From Mansonella perstans (taxonomy: Eukaryota > Nematoda > Chromadorea > Rhabditida > Onchocercidae), in NCBI GenBank assembly GCA_037074765.1, contig JBAMDO010000296.1, positions 1 to 51,782 of the forward strand: DNA of 51,782 nt. Direction: 5' to 3'. The notes under the pieces are model-generated. The model saw only the letters and a program-made list of their open reading frames with translations, was not told where the DNA came from and made no database searches. The translations under genes were made by a program, and so were the position numbers. Positions 13,706 to 27,300 of this stretch are shown here, one piece after another (positions within the stretch are counted from its first letter, which is position 1; each line of letters opens with the position of its first letter).

Positions 13706-16700
13706 ACTGTAAAGCTCAATGATCAGTGTGCTTGTTTGTTCAAAATTGTTTATTTCTTCTTTCAGTTTGTCACTGTTTGATATTTTTTAGTTAACTATTT
13801 AAACAAATTAATTATTTGACCTACTGGAACAGCGTTAACTGTTGGGTTTCCTATATTTTTTCTTTCGTTTTTTTTTCATATCTTACTACTGATAAAGAAA
13901 TATTTTAGATGGATGGAATTATGAAAAGAAAAAAAGTCAAGAGTGAATTGAGATGAAAAATATGATCAATTCAGCAAAATAATATTATTTTGATCGGGTA
14001 AATTGTGACAGTAAGTGATTGGAATTTCCGGAATATGCAAATGATCACAATTGGTTTTGACGAAGCTGTCAATGAATATTGCTTTACGTTTGACGAACAT
14101 TTAATTTGTGCTAGACGATTTCAGAAATCATGTAATTTATGTAATGAAACAAACTGAAGGTTAAAAAGCGAAAAATGACAAAAATGTAAAGAAATGGATA
14201 AATTGGAAAAAATGTTGTGAAATGAATGACATTAAAATGAAAAAGATTTTGTGCAAAGAACAAAAAAAAAAAAGGTTCAAATATTAAATTTAAGGGGAAA
14301 AAAAAGTATTTTAAAATGTAAGAATGAAATGATCAGAAGGTTTGGATATTACGTAATGTTTAATAAGAAAGAACGATTTCCAGCTCATTGGTTACTCGAA
14401 GAGTACAAAAGTCACAAAATGTAAAAGACAAAGGTGAGTTTGCAAATAATTAATGTTTCGGTAAATGGGAGGGTAATCATCGGGGACGTAGGATGGAAGA
14501 GGCAGAGGAATTAGATAGGATCGATCAGGTTAGGTTGATGAGTTTTGGTTTAGTGGATGGAATGAGTGAGGAAAGGACGGACGTCAGGAAGAGATGAAAG
14601 ATAGTGGCGGGTTGTGATGAGTTTCGTAACGTAAAAACTTGAAATGATGAATGATCGGTCGTAACAACTATCATGAATATGAAACATACTCATTGCTACC
14701 TGCTATTAAATCGTTTATTGATATCATTAATTTTGAAATCATGATGTATCGTGTCGCTATCATTCGACAACGAATTTTCTATTAAATTAGAAAAGAAACG
14801 TTATTATTTTATTAATCCAAATTAAGGAAAAAAAAAGAAGGGACAACTACCAGATTACTTTTCTGTTTACCCAATTATTGGCTGGCAATCAATCAATTCC
14901 TAAATTAATCATTGCTTATATTTTCACATGCAGTTTTCATATTGTAAAAATTACCAAAATGTATTTATAAAGTTCATTTAGCGTGTTTTTTTCAAATTTT
15001 TAATGAAATATTTTCCAGTAATTACAATAATAATAATTATAAAACGATAAAATATTCGAGCAAATTTAACAAAAAAATACTGCAAATGTGTGGAGTAACA
15101 GGATTAAATAAAAACAGGGATAAAGAGGAAAATTTAAAGTACGAATTTTATGAATAAAACAAAGCATGTGAACATCCATTTTCCGCATTTCTCGTTTTTC
15201 TCGCTTCCCGCATTTCTTGACAAATTCCATTCATTATTTTATTTTTCAAAATTAGGCGGAAATTGAAAAAACAAAATCTGTTAACGAACGATTCCGTTCT
15301 TCTTGCTAATTCTTTGAGTCTGTCTGCATGACTTTGTTACAGTTCAAAGATTGGATTGTTGAAAACGAAATAATGACTGGTCATTATAGTAAGCAGGATG
15401 CCAATAAATAGGAGAATAGATTTGAGCTAGACACTAGGGCTCTCGAATCCTAGCAACCTTGGTTGTAAGTCTTTTAAAGGCCTATTGATACTTTTATTTT
15501 ACTTGTAACATTTTCCCATCTTTCATTCATTGTATCTGTGAATTGTCTAAAATCTAAACGGGGAATTATATTTTATAACTGCCTCTTAAATCATTTTCAT
15601 TATCTTTTTGGAATGAACAAAAGAAAAAAAAGAGAGAAAAAAAGGGAAAAGAAAGGAATGAAAGATACGTTTAAATTTAATTCGAATTTCAAAGAATTGC
15701 ATGCCATTTCCTTTCCATTTAAGGCTCATTTCTCTAGTTGTTCTAAGTTTTAGATCCATTGGGAATCATTTAAAAAAAAAAATTGATGTCTAGTGCAAAA
15801 AGCATGCAGAATTTATACGATATTATCAACCAAGATTCACTCAAATGACATCATTTCCTCTTTATCTCACAATTGTCAATTGAAAGTTTTCAATAATGAA
15901 TTCATCAAATTAAAAAAAAAATTTCGAAGTTGAATTAGGTTGTTTTTGGAATGATGAAAAAATGAAATAAAGAAATAAATAAATATTTATTTAAACCTTC
16001 ATAAAATTTAAGCAACAATCAAATTACTTTTTTCCTATTTTTATTCATTGTTTTGCTGGAAAAGAAATAACTTGGTGAAAGTTAAAAAGTTTTTCAAAAC
16101 CACTCTAAACTGCTAAAATTAGCAAAACAGATGATAAATTAATTGTAAACAAACAAATTTACAAAGGTTTCCTTTTTTTAACAATTGAATCTTTATTTTC
16201 TTGTAGAAATCATTTATCATATTCCAAAGACCAAGAAAAAAATTGTAATTAAGCAAAGAGGCAAAAAAATGAAAAACATGAAGCAGAGCAAATTAATCTG
16301 GTGACTTCTTCACACTAAATAAATTTTATTTTCAAACAGAATTTCAGTTTAAATTTTTATCACTCATAAATTATTGTAATATAATAATTTAATGTAGGAA
16401 GAAAAGCGAAAGATGCATTAAAATATCGATATAACGAGTGATTTCCACTAGACCAGATGTTGTATTTTATTTGTTTCTAATTATGGCATTAATTAATCAC
16501 ATCAAAAGGAAACCTTTTTATGATCATTTTGACTTCTACATTTTCATTTTAAAGCGAAAAAAACAATTTTTTTCGAAAATTTAATTGCTACATTGTTGAC
16601 CTATTAACTCGCTTATATTCAATCATATCTTAAACTTTTTTCCTTTTTTTTTTTTTTTAATTTTTCATCATATATGAAATGATATTTTAAAATAAATGTT

Positions 16701-19201
16701 AATCAATTTTAATTTTTTTAAAATGAAACCAAAAGTTCAGAGAGTCCAATTAATAGGATATATCAAAAGTAAAAAAATCTTATAAATTTAATTAATAGTG
16801 CTTGCTGACTTTAAAATGAATTTCATTGGTAAATGTCAAATTCTCAATACTATATTTTACAATGATATCAATATTACATCTGTAATTATTATTTATTTGT
16901 TATCTCACCACTAGTATGATATCAAAGATTAAAACCACTAACATGATAAGTTAAAGACATCTAATTAAATTTTTATTTTCATAAAATTTATTTAAATTTG
17001 ATCGAAATCAAATGAGATTGATTGTAAAATTTAAAACGTGAAGATTTTTAATGGTGTAAATTTAGAAAAAAAAAAAAGAAGTAATGTGAGGAAGGAAACT
17101 GTCAAGCATCTACGTATTACTTAAAAGATTTATTATTGTATTATTACTGCTATAATTCGTCCTATTATTCCATCTATCATTTTCTCAACTTCTTCTATAT
17201 CATTGCATTCATATCTTCATCCGTTCCCTGTTCCCTCTGTCCTTTCCTAATCCAGTAAAGCAAGAGTTTTATGAAACTGAATTGAAATGAAACGCTAATG
17301 ATGATGATAATGATGAGGGTGAGAATGGTGATCATGATGACCGCAAAGAACAATAATAATATCAGTGGCCTTTTCGTAACCTTCATCTTATTGTATCTCA
17401 TCCTATCGCTTTATATGGAATTACCCTTTGTCCACTCCGATTTATAACTCTGTTGTTCTCTCCTGTCCGCCTCTCAATAAATTCTCCTTAAATTCGACAA
17501 CTTTCATGTAAAAAGTTCTTTTTTTATCTGCTAAAATATATATGTTTATTTGGCACTCAAAACAATGATTCATCCATATATCATGCATGATTGATTGATA
17601 TGTGAAATTTGCAAACTGAAATTTAATGAAATTCAAAAATTCAACTAAATAGGAGAGAAATCAAAAATTGGTAAAATCAAAAGTGTGTATAGAAATTTTT
17701 CCTTATATTGCTTTTTTTTTTTTTTATTTGATTAGAATGATTATAGGCAATTTTATGTTTATTGTAAATTCAAAAAAAAAAAAAAAAAAAAAAAAAAGCT
17801 TAACATCAATTTCAAAATAACACTTCTAAACAGATGATCAATGATGGGTGAAATATGCGAATAAGGAGGGTAAAAAAAAAAAAAAAATAGCGGAGAAAAT
17901 GGAATAGAAAAACTGAAAGTATTAAAATATTCCCTAATCAAAAACTGCTTATATTTACTTAATATGAATCATTGCTGAATCGAAGAAGAAACGGAAATCA
18001 AAACGTTTGATGACTCAACAAGCCCTTCACCATAAACAGAATAATTGAACATGCACCTTTTATTGTAATAAACTTATCATAATAATGATAACGTTCACTT
18101 AAAAAACAATTAGTCCATGAAAAGAATAATATAATTAACAGTTTATGTAAAAGTTTTACGTATCCATTAAGTAATAAATGTTTAGGTACAAAAAGTTTTA
18201 AATCATTAAGTATATGATTGAAAATTAAATTATCTTAACATTGATATATTCATAACCTGATACAAATATTTAAGCTTACTATAAGATAAATGATATCTGA
18301 TAAATGTTCACCAATAAGTATATATTTGAGAGAAATTAACAGTATTTATTTGATAATTTAATGAATTTGATGAAAAGGAAAGACTTCAGCTGTAATTAAT
18401 TACAAGAAAATTGGCATAAGAAAAAATTAGTGATACCATTTGTAAAATGTAAAATGTTAATAGGAAATGTATACACAAAAACGATCTCGTTTAGGCCAAC
18501 CAATATCCTCTCGTTTTTGTTTTCCATCTTCTCCACTTTCTTGCCTATCTTCCCGCTATCTTACCTGTCTTCCCGCTCCTTTTATGCAACTTCTGTCATC
18601 CTTTTGTCAACGCATCTCTTCTCAATCATCATTTCTACCCTCTTTTATCTCATTTGTGATCAAACAAAAACTATAAAACCACATTTCAAAAAAAAATGCT
18701 TCTGTTCCATTAGCTGAAGTTTATTAGCAATAATAAATTTAAGCTCACATCTTCTAGCCAATTTACTAAAGCATGCTATTGCATATTTCGGAACAATAAG
18801 TTATGATATGATAATGAAATCCAGAATCCATTCCGGAATATATATGTAATAAAGAGATTGAAATAACTACAAGAAAAAAAAATTAAATTTAAGTATAAAA
18901 AATAAATTTATTGTAATTATTTATGATTATTTGAATAAATTCGCAATAAATGAAAAAAAAAAATCAAGCAAGAAAAAGAAAAAAGAAAAGATGGAAATAT
19001 TTCTTAGCGAGGATTTATATTTTCATCGTAATATTACATAATAACCTGGTCTACCTGGAATGTATTAACTCGGAAAGAAGCAATAAATCGTAAATTGAAA
19101 ACAAGAAAGAATATATTGAAAACAAATAAGTTCGGCTCAAAGGACAAGCAATAACTGAAAGGACAGAAAATAACAATGATATGATAGTACTTGTATGGTA
19201 C

Positions 19202-19205
19202 TAGC

Positions 19206-19236
<31 letters not shown>

Positions 19237-19260
19237 ATAGTAGTAGAGTAGTAGTAGTAA
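19202..19260. repeat. (TAG)n microsatellite
   Basis: About 19 near-perfect copies of a TAG/AGT triplet with two small interruptions. The short minus-strand Thr-rich frame across it is a by-product. Confidence 0.9.
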
Positions 19261-19931
19261 TGCAATTTGAAAATTATTTTCAGGAAAACATTTAAAATAT
19301 TTTTTATAAGATAATGCAAATAAAAAAAAAAAAAAAAAAAACAAATGAAGCAAATATATTTTCCTCTCTACGCTTCCATTAATAATTCATCAACTTAATT
19401 CCTCCTTTTTTTTTTTTTTTATTTATGAGGAAATTATCATTTGATGCATTGATTTTTTTTTTTTTTTTATTGAAATTACGAGAATTAAAATGTCGAAGAT
19501 TTCCCGTTATCACCATATCAGCGTAATCATTAGTCTTCATTAAATTTATTTATGTTCATTTTTGTGAATTTTATATTTGCCAAAATATTGCCAGCTTTTT
19601 TGCCAGCCTTTTTTTCCTGTTGTAAAATGATCGTAAAATTCATTCAATATCTTCATGTTCACATCAGAACATTTCAATATGTGTGTGTGTGTACTTCCGG
19701 AATTATATTACAAATAGACTTTCACCATTAAAATTATTGACTTCTCGAAGCTTAAACAAATCTGGAACATATATAAATGGGTGGGTATGGGATGTCCATA
19801 ACATTTAACAACATAATAATCGATAATAATCGACAAATATATACATATATATATATATATTAGTTATTCCGTTAATACTCTTAATTTTGCATAATTTTCT
19901 CTATTATTTGTCTCTTTTATGCATTCTTCCT

Positions 19932-19968
19932 CATTTTGTATTACACTTAATTAGTGTAATACAAAATG
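19932..19968. repeat. Perfect inverted repeat, 16-bp arms and 5-nt loop
   Basis: CATTTTGTATTACACT and AGTGTAATACAAAATG are exact reverse complements around TAATT. It would form a stable hairpin or cruciform. No flanking open frame or target-site duplication was seen, so whether it is a trimmed transposon or a regulatory palindrome is open. Confidence 0.85.
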
Positions 19969-20689
19969 TATAATTCTGTATAATTTACAGATTTTATTTT
20001 ATTCTAGATGAAAGAAAAAAAACCGATTTTTTTTTTTCATTTTTATTCGCTTTATTCTTCGTTTTTTTTTTTTTTTTTTCTTGTTTTTTGTTTTTGTTTT
20101 TAAAAAATGATTAAATAAATTATCAAAAAATTCATTTGTTAACAAATAAATCAATGTTATTTTAAGTTAACGAAAAAGTAATGTATCAAAGGAAAAGTAT
20201 TGCAAAAATGGTTAAGTAGTAAATAAAGTGAAATGGTGACGGACGAGGTATAGAAGATGTCAAAAGAGGACAAGCTTAAAGCTTTCCCTCTGTCAAAGCC
20301 ATTTTGATGTATTTGTAACATCTGGCATGCGTCATCAATTCTTAACGATGTTCTGCGCATGTTCCTGGATACAATTGTCCCATTCTTTCATTTTTAGCCT
20401 TCATTGTGGGTCAACTCATTGTTGGTACCATCATTATTCGCCTTTTATTCTACAACTTCTTTAATTCTTTTCTTAAGCAATTAAATGACCTGAAATAGAA
20501 GGAAGATAGAGTTTTTGTTTTCCTCCTCTTCCTCTTCAATTCTCAAATGATACCATCACCAATTGTTGTAACTTGTAACAATTTTTTTTTTTTTTTTTTG
20601 CCAATATTCAAGTCTTTTTAACATAATTCCTGTTCTTTTTCAATTTTTTTTTTTTCTTATCCGCATTAACCTATCATTTTTCTTTTTTA

Positions 20690-20762
20690 AATTCTTTTTC
20701 CCTTATCCTCTTTACTTCCTCTTTCTCTCGCTCTCTCTCTCCGTCTCTCTCTCTCTCTTTGC
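20690..20762. repeat. CT-rich microsatellite
   Basis: A pyrimidine tract with repeated CTCTCTCT blocks and few interruptions. Confidence 0.85.
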
Positions 20763-21073
20763 TCACTTAATTGATCACTTATATTTATATTCCATTATTA
20801 ATTTATATTTAATTCCATTTTTAAAATTTCAAACTTTGATTTCATATTTTATAAAGCATTTCTAACAATAATAATCATAATTCACTACAGTTATTTCATA
20901 ACATGTTATTGAATAATGATGATGATGATGATGATGATAACGACAAAATGATTTTTAAATCTTTTTAATCCCAAATTTATTTAGCAAATTAAACAAATGT
21001 GTATTCCGGATGATTTGCTTCTAAATCATGACACGAAAAATTATTTTAATATCCATTTAATTTTGAATATTAC

Positions 21074-21191
21074 TACAAATGCTACATTCATTTCTGCTAA
21101 TGCAAGCATGCATGCAAAAAAACTTTAAATTAAAAAAAATTTTAAAAATTACAAATGCTACATTTATTTCTGTAATGCAAGCATGCATGCA
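21074..21191. repeat. Direct repeat pair, about 42 bp each
   Basis: Copies at 21074-21116 and 21150-21191 differ by one substitution and one base of length. Each ends in a GCATGCATGC palindrome. A short A/T-rich spacer separates them. Confidence 0.8.
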
Positions 21192-24100
21192 GAATTACAA
21201 AATACATTCTTCTGTTAGCAGTCATGATTCTTATCACATAGATTCGTATCATATGATTCTTATCAAAAATACACGTGGTAGTAAATAATTTGAATTGTTA
21301 ACTATAAGTCTAATATTTATCCTAAAATATTTAAATTTTCATCCACAGCGATTACAAATTACTTTTTGGCAATTATTGATGCGGAACTGATCAAATTCAA
21401 TAATAATTAGTTATATATAATTTCAGATTTGCAACAAATCCGATGTCTGAGATTTTCACAAAACAGCTCTGGTACTCTTTTCATCTTATTACAACGAACA
21501 ACTAACCCTCTTTATCAAGAGATTTCATCAAACAAGCATGAATATCGAGAAAAATTGTATGAATGGATCAAGATCGAGTAGCAGAGTAAGAATATCAAAG
21601 CTATCCGGAACAATCTCGATTATTATTTAAAATTGGACTACAATTTCAAGCTAAATAGAGGAAAATTTTAAGATGACAGCACTTATTGCCAAAGTACACG
21701 AAATGATTGAAGTGGTAAAGATGGAAGCAGAAGACTGAAGGACGAAACTTATTTGAACTATGGCAACAATTGTTTCATTTTCGTTCTGGATACATCTATA
21801 ACAATTGAAATGATTCAGTCAATCCTGAAACTCACAATACATCAAATTATCCGGAATTATATTAAACAATGCAACAAATCAAACTACTAAATGATAAATT
21901 TCGAGAGAAAATTTTTTTCATCCCACATTTTTTTTTAACCTTTGGTTGCATTACAATTGGTTAATTATTCGTTTGAAAAAAAGAAAAATTGAAAGAAGCA
22001 ACAAACCGGATCCGATTTCCTTATCATAAAATCTAACATATCGAATGTCACAATTATTTTTTCTTCACACTAATCAATTACTCTCTGTCATTTAAAAAAT
22101 TTTTGCCTAAAATTATGCGTTTAATTTTGGCATTGCTCCAAGAATTCAGGAATCCTTTCGGCTAAAATCAAAAAATATTAAAAACTGCAAAAAATTTTTA
22201 TATTTTTTTAAGTGGGATGTCTTTAACAACTACATGAAATTTTTTTTTTGTAGAAAAAATAAATTCAACTTTGCATTTTTGCTGCTTCAAAAGATTTAAT
22301 ACTAGTAAATTGCCGTATAAAAATAGAGAAGGAAAAAGAAAGAGAGAAGAGATAAAAGAGAAAAAAAATTATTTACAGAAAAATTCATCGAAAACAAATG
22401 TAAAGCAAAAAGATGCAATAAGTAGTAAAGTAGATGTTTTAATGAGATAAAAGCATTCATTTTGTTTACCCATTATGTGCTATATTTTACCCGAGTAAAA
22501 AGGTAAGCTAAATTTTGTTTTCTAACTTGCAATCATTTTTTTTTTTGATTTCATAGAATTTATTGCATACATTTTAAAATATTTTAAAATAAATAGGATT
22601 CCAAAAAACAAAAAAAACAAAAAAAGGAAAAAACAACGATAGACTTGAAATTTCGGCAAATTGATACATTTTTTAAATTTATCTTTTTACAATCTTGAGA
22701 AATCTTCTACGATATGGAAATACTTTTTTTTTTCTATAAAATTTTATAAATTAAATGGATAAGATTAAGTTTGTCGTATTTGATGAAAGAAATTCCAGTT
22801 TTCAGGAAATCAGAAAAACAAATCCAATTTGATTGCAGTAATTACATTGCTTTCATTAATGTCGTCTAAGTATCAAAGCATTGTATTACATAGGCACTTT
22901 TTTAATGCTATCATAATTGAATAAATGAAAAAAAAAAAAAAAAAAAAAAAAACGTAGAAATGTAATGTAAGCATTATTTACATATGTAAATTCTTTTATT
23001 TGCCCCTTTCTTTTCTCTCTTTTCCTCTTCTGTGTCCTATCTTTCATTACAAAACTAAATGAAATAAAAACGATGAAAATTGTTTGAATTGAAAAGATAT
23101 TTTAAATTTAATCAATATAAAATTCACTAAAATGTTAAATTTAAAAATTCTTCAAAAATTAAATTAGAAAGAAAGAAAGAATAATTCGGTAATAATTAAA
23201 CTAAGACATAATTGACAAAGAATAAATATCAATAGTAGTTTTGCAAGTAGAAAGCATTCATTATTCATCAAATATATGGGAAAGAGCGGGGGGGGGAAGA
23301 GAGATGGAAAAAAAAAAACGATGAAGATGTGAAAGGCCTGATAACAATAGGCGTTTTAATTTAATGGTTTAGCAAGGAAAACAAATCAAAGCTAAGTGAT
23401 TGGACAAAGAGCATAATTCAGATTACAGCGCTAAATGTGAACGGCAAAAAAAAAAAAAAAAAAAAAAAAACTGATCATGAGCATTTTTAATTATACAGGA
23501 GCGATATATATACATTGTAATAGAAGGGAAAAGAATTGAAGAATTTGAGAAAATCCAAGAAGGAAGAATCAAGTAATCAGTATTGGAAATGGAAAATATA
23601 GAAAGAAAAAAAATTAGTACCGGAAATAATATTAAAATGTATGATCACTATCGAATAGCTATCAAATTTTGTTATAGATTGGATTTAAAATGAATTTTAA
23701 GATAAGAGAAATATCACAAAAAGTCATTCTTATTCGAATGTAATTTTTTGCTATTATTTATTGCATCAAATTTCTTTCTTCAAAAATATATTGAATTTTT
23801 TAAAAAAAAAAAAAAAAAACAAAAGAAGAAAAAATTTTCCATTTTAGATGTTCAATTTTATTTTCTTATAGTAAAATATTGAAAAGATAAAATTAGTAAG
23901 TTTTAAAATGAATGAATGTAAGCCAAAAGAAATATCACAAGGATGAATTTATTCAATTTTGTGCTTTTGGGCCATTATTTATTCAATCACAAATGGATAA
24001 GTGAATAATTTGAACTAAAATTGCAAAATTTTCCTATTTACACTTTTCTCACCAAACAAATTATACTTTATGCAAAGAGAAATAACAAAATATCATTCAT

Positions 24101-24384
24101 ATTTTAATGATTTATTGCTTAAATTGACTTAGCAGTTAAATGATATTATACTGTTTCTATGAGATATATCAGAGAGGAAGAGAAATGAACAATAATTATT
24201 CCGGATATGAAATTCACAATAGAGTATCATCCAGATGTAGAATATTATTTGTTATCTGATAGAATTCGTATTGGATAGTACCATGTTATGTTTTTAATAG
24301 CCATAATTATACTACCAAAATGTTTGGTAATTTGAATTATACCCTAGCACATACACATAAGTTATCAACAGCTCAACTGACAGA

Positions 24385-24398
24385 TTAGCTCAGTGGTT
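24385..24398 (+). other. tRNA A-box-like word (remnant)
   Basis: TTAGCTCAGTGGTT fits a tRNA D-arm/A-box. No acceptor stem, anticodon arm or good B-box follows, so this is not a tRNA gene. The same 14 bases recur at 29824-29837, suggesting a decayed tRNA-derived element. Confidence 0.35.
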
Positions 24399-27300
24399 CT
24401 AAATATTTCTTTCTCTTTTAGAAGATAAAATATAAGTAAATGTAAGTAAGCCATTAATATTTTCATGCCAAGCACATTATGTGCATGATGTATGAGTCGT
24501 TTATTTAACGAAATATATTATATAAGATAGCAAAAGTAAGCAAAATGTTTGTTTCAGTAAATTTCAAAGTTTAAATAACAGTAAATTAATGGAGGAAAGC
24601 TCGAATTTCATCTATTGAGAAGTCTGCAAGTTACGAAATTTAAATGCTACTTTTTTTTTTTTTTTCACAAGGCTAAGCCGAATGTCTTGAAAAGAGCCTA
24701 GTATCATTAAATTAACGTCCACAGCAGAATTACTTCAAGGACAAACAATCGATCAGCAAGATGTCGAAATAGTCTCAGAAATAGTGTATATATTTAATAG
24801 TTTCAAATAGGCCAGAAAAAGGAAAGACAAACCATAAAGATTAGCAAATAAGTCATAAATATTAACAGAAAAAAGCTGAGCAATCTAAATTAATCAGCTT
24901 TTTGATTAGTTTCGAAGAATTTATGGTGAATTGAATTACATGTGTTTTCCGTATCAGTTACGCCAATATTCTTGAAACTTTAAATTTAAAAATTAGGAAG
25001 GATTTCTCGAATTTCACAATTTCTGAAAAATGTTATTACAAGCTAAGAAAATGCTGTGTAAAACTGTACTAGCTAGACTGGTTTAAATTTCATACTAATA
25101 AATAATTTAATCAAAATTTGTCGTGAATTTCTAACTTTGATTATTTAAAAATTTCATGAACGGTTTTTACAATTCGACAATTTTGCCAATTTCATTCATT
25201 CTTCTCTTTTATCCCTCTTTCTTTCTCCCTCTCTCTCTCCCTCTATCTCTGTTAGGTAAAATAATTATTTGTAACAAGCGACTATGCAGAACTATCAAAA
25301 ATAAAATCAGTTAAATATTAGCATATCATTCATGCATATCATTAGCAAATATTTATTTTACATTTCACCGTTGGTTAAGGAAGAACGGAACAAAAAATAA
25401 GTTATGAATTAAATTTGAGCAGAAAAAAAATAGTAAAATGCAAAAGAATTGACTCAAAATAACATTTTCAAAATATATTAAAATTTAAAATTAAGAATTG
25501 AATGGAAGAGAAAAGAATATGCACAAAAAAAATAAAATGATTTTGGTATGAAAAAACAAAAAAAAGTTATTCACCTATTTTAAAATTACATTATTTATCA
25601 TTTTACTTATCATTGATCATAATGTTTGTCATTGCTATAAAACGGAAGATAACGATTTGAGTGACTGAGAAGAATTTGGAAATATTTACACATTAATTAA
25701 GTTTATTGTCGATATACCGCGTTCCTATATCTAAATGTTATTTTTGAATTTTCATTTGGAATATTCCATTTAACAGAAAATGATATTCTTCCCATAAGTA
25801 TGAAATAAAAAAGTTACAAAATATATTAAAATTTTCAAAAAAAAAGATGGTGAAAAAATGGTGAAAAAAAGTTAACAAATACGAAGAGATTGCAAAATAA
25901 AAATTCCGACAAAGTTTTATTTTTTTTTAAATTATCAATACCAGTCAGTGCTTGTACTTGTATTAGCTAACTGATATCAGGCGAAAAAAATTAAACGTTG
26001 TTGGCTTTATGGTAATGGTAAGTTTACAACAACTTTATGGTAACATTGCTCAAAATAAATGTTTCACACTTCAATAGTTGAAATTTTAAAGCAACTTTTG
26101 CAACAGTAGTTTGCTATTAAACTATTCGCTAAATTCATTTTTAATAAAAAAATTTATGATTGAAAAAAAATATCGACTAACTTGTTCACTTACTTATTTT
26201 TAATTATGATTAAAAATATTTATGATCGCTCGATACAATAGCTACAATAAAAAAAGGAAAGAAACGTTGGATGCATTGCTAATACTATATTTAATTCGTA
26301 AAATGTTAAGCTTCATGATAGTTTTTTTACTATTTGTATATAACAACAAATAAATAAATAATTGAAAGAAAAAAATTTTTGAAAAATATTAAATGGAAAA
26401 GTAAAGAAAGTAAAAAATGAGAAATGAAATGGTTTCAAAACAATGTGTTTCAAAAAGATAGTTTTCCAGTAATATTTTGTAAAATTTAAAAGTATAATTA
26501 TTTTTGGTAAAACAACACCAATATTTATTAAAAAATGTGTTATTAGCATCTAAAATATTTTAATAAATTGTTCAATTATTACTATAAGCTGTTAAAATTT
26601 CTTTTTACTTGGCAAAATTATAACAACAAGAGAAAACTTCTCATTTGCTAATTTACTTAAGTTTAATTAGTCTACTTTAATTTGGTGAATTTCTTTAATT
26701 AATTTCATAAAATTATAGTATTAAACTTCTCATCATACCATAACTACCTTAATAAATACAAGTCATAATGTTATCCTAACATTTTTATTAATCAGAAATA
26801 AGGTTGAAATTTTTTTCGGTTGATAAAATCTTGAATATCATTATGATTATTTGCTATTTTAGCTTTAGAGACCTAACGGTGATAATAACCCAATTGTAAT
26901 GATATTTACATAAATCATATAGTAATATGTGCCCTGGAAATGATTCAACATGTCAATCGTAATACCATTCATTCCATCTTGACTTTAAAGCTATCGATGG
27001 TTTGCATTAATCAGTTAGCATAATGATTAGCTTTTCTTTGGGTTTGCTCGGAATATATTTTTACTGAAGTTCTTTTAAATTTCTCCAATTCCAACAATAT
27101 TCGAATTATCATGAAGTACAAATGGTAGAATATTTCTTAGAGGAAAAAAAATCAAACTAATAAAACTGTTTCTTAATTTTAGTTTTGAAAAAATTTTCAC
27201 TTTTTCCTAATTGAAATAAAAACAAACAAACAAAAAAAAAAAAAAAAAAATTGAAAATCATTGGATGTAAAATAAGAAGCAAAAATGAAAACAGGAAAAG

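Larger units (their letters stand above)
12172..20880. other. AT-rich intergenic desert, middle part; no gene seen
   Basis: No supportable gene. Contents include a degenerate AAT/TAA-rich stretch (13436-13705), a G-rich island (14458-14630), a tRNA-like B-box fragment near 15438-15460, a 26-nt poly(A) (17772-17797), a pyrimidine-rich, GC-richer island (18480-18640), a TAG microsatellite (19202-19260), short GT and AT runs near 19680 and 19840, and a strong inverted repeat (19932-19968). The open frames at 17195-17401 and 13497-13706 are translations of trinucleotide repeats, which explains their Ile-rich, membrane-like look. Confidence 0.6.

Noticed and set aside
13497..13706. Ile/Thr-rich 69-codon frame
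   Set aside because: Direct translation of the degenerate AAT/TAA repeat.
17195..17401. Small membrane-like protein on the minus strand
   Set aside because: The hydrophobic core comes from an ATC/ATG triplet stretch, and no family match or splice context was seen.
18430..18717. 95-codon frame overlapping a 69-codon frame
   Set aside because: Two frames are open because the DNA is pyrimidine-rich. No signal peptide, domain or splice logic supports either.
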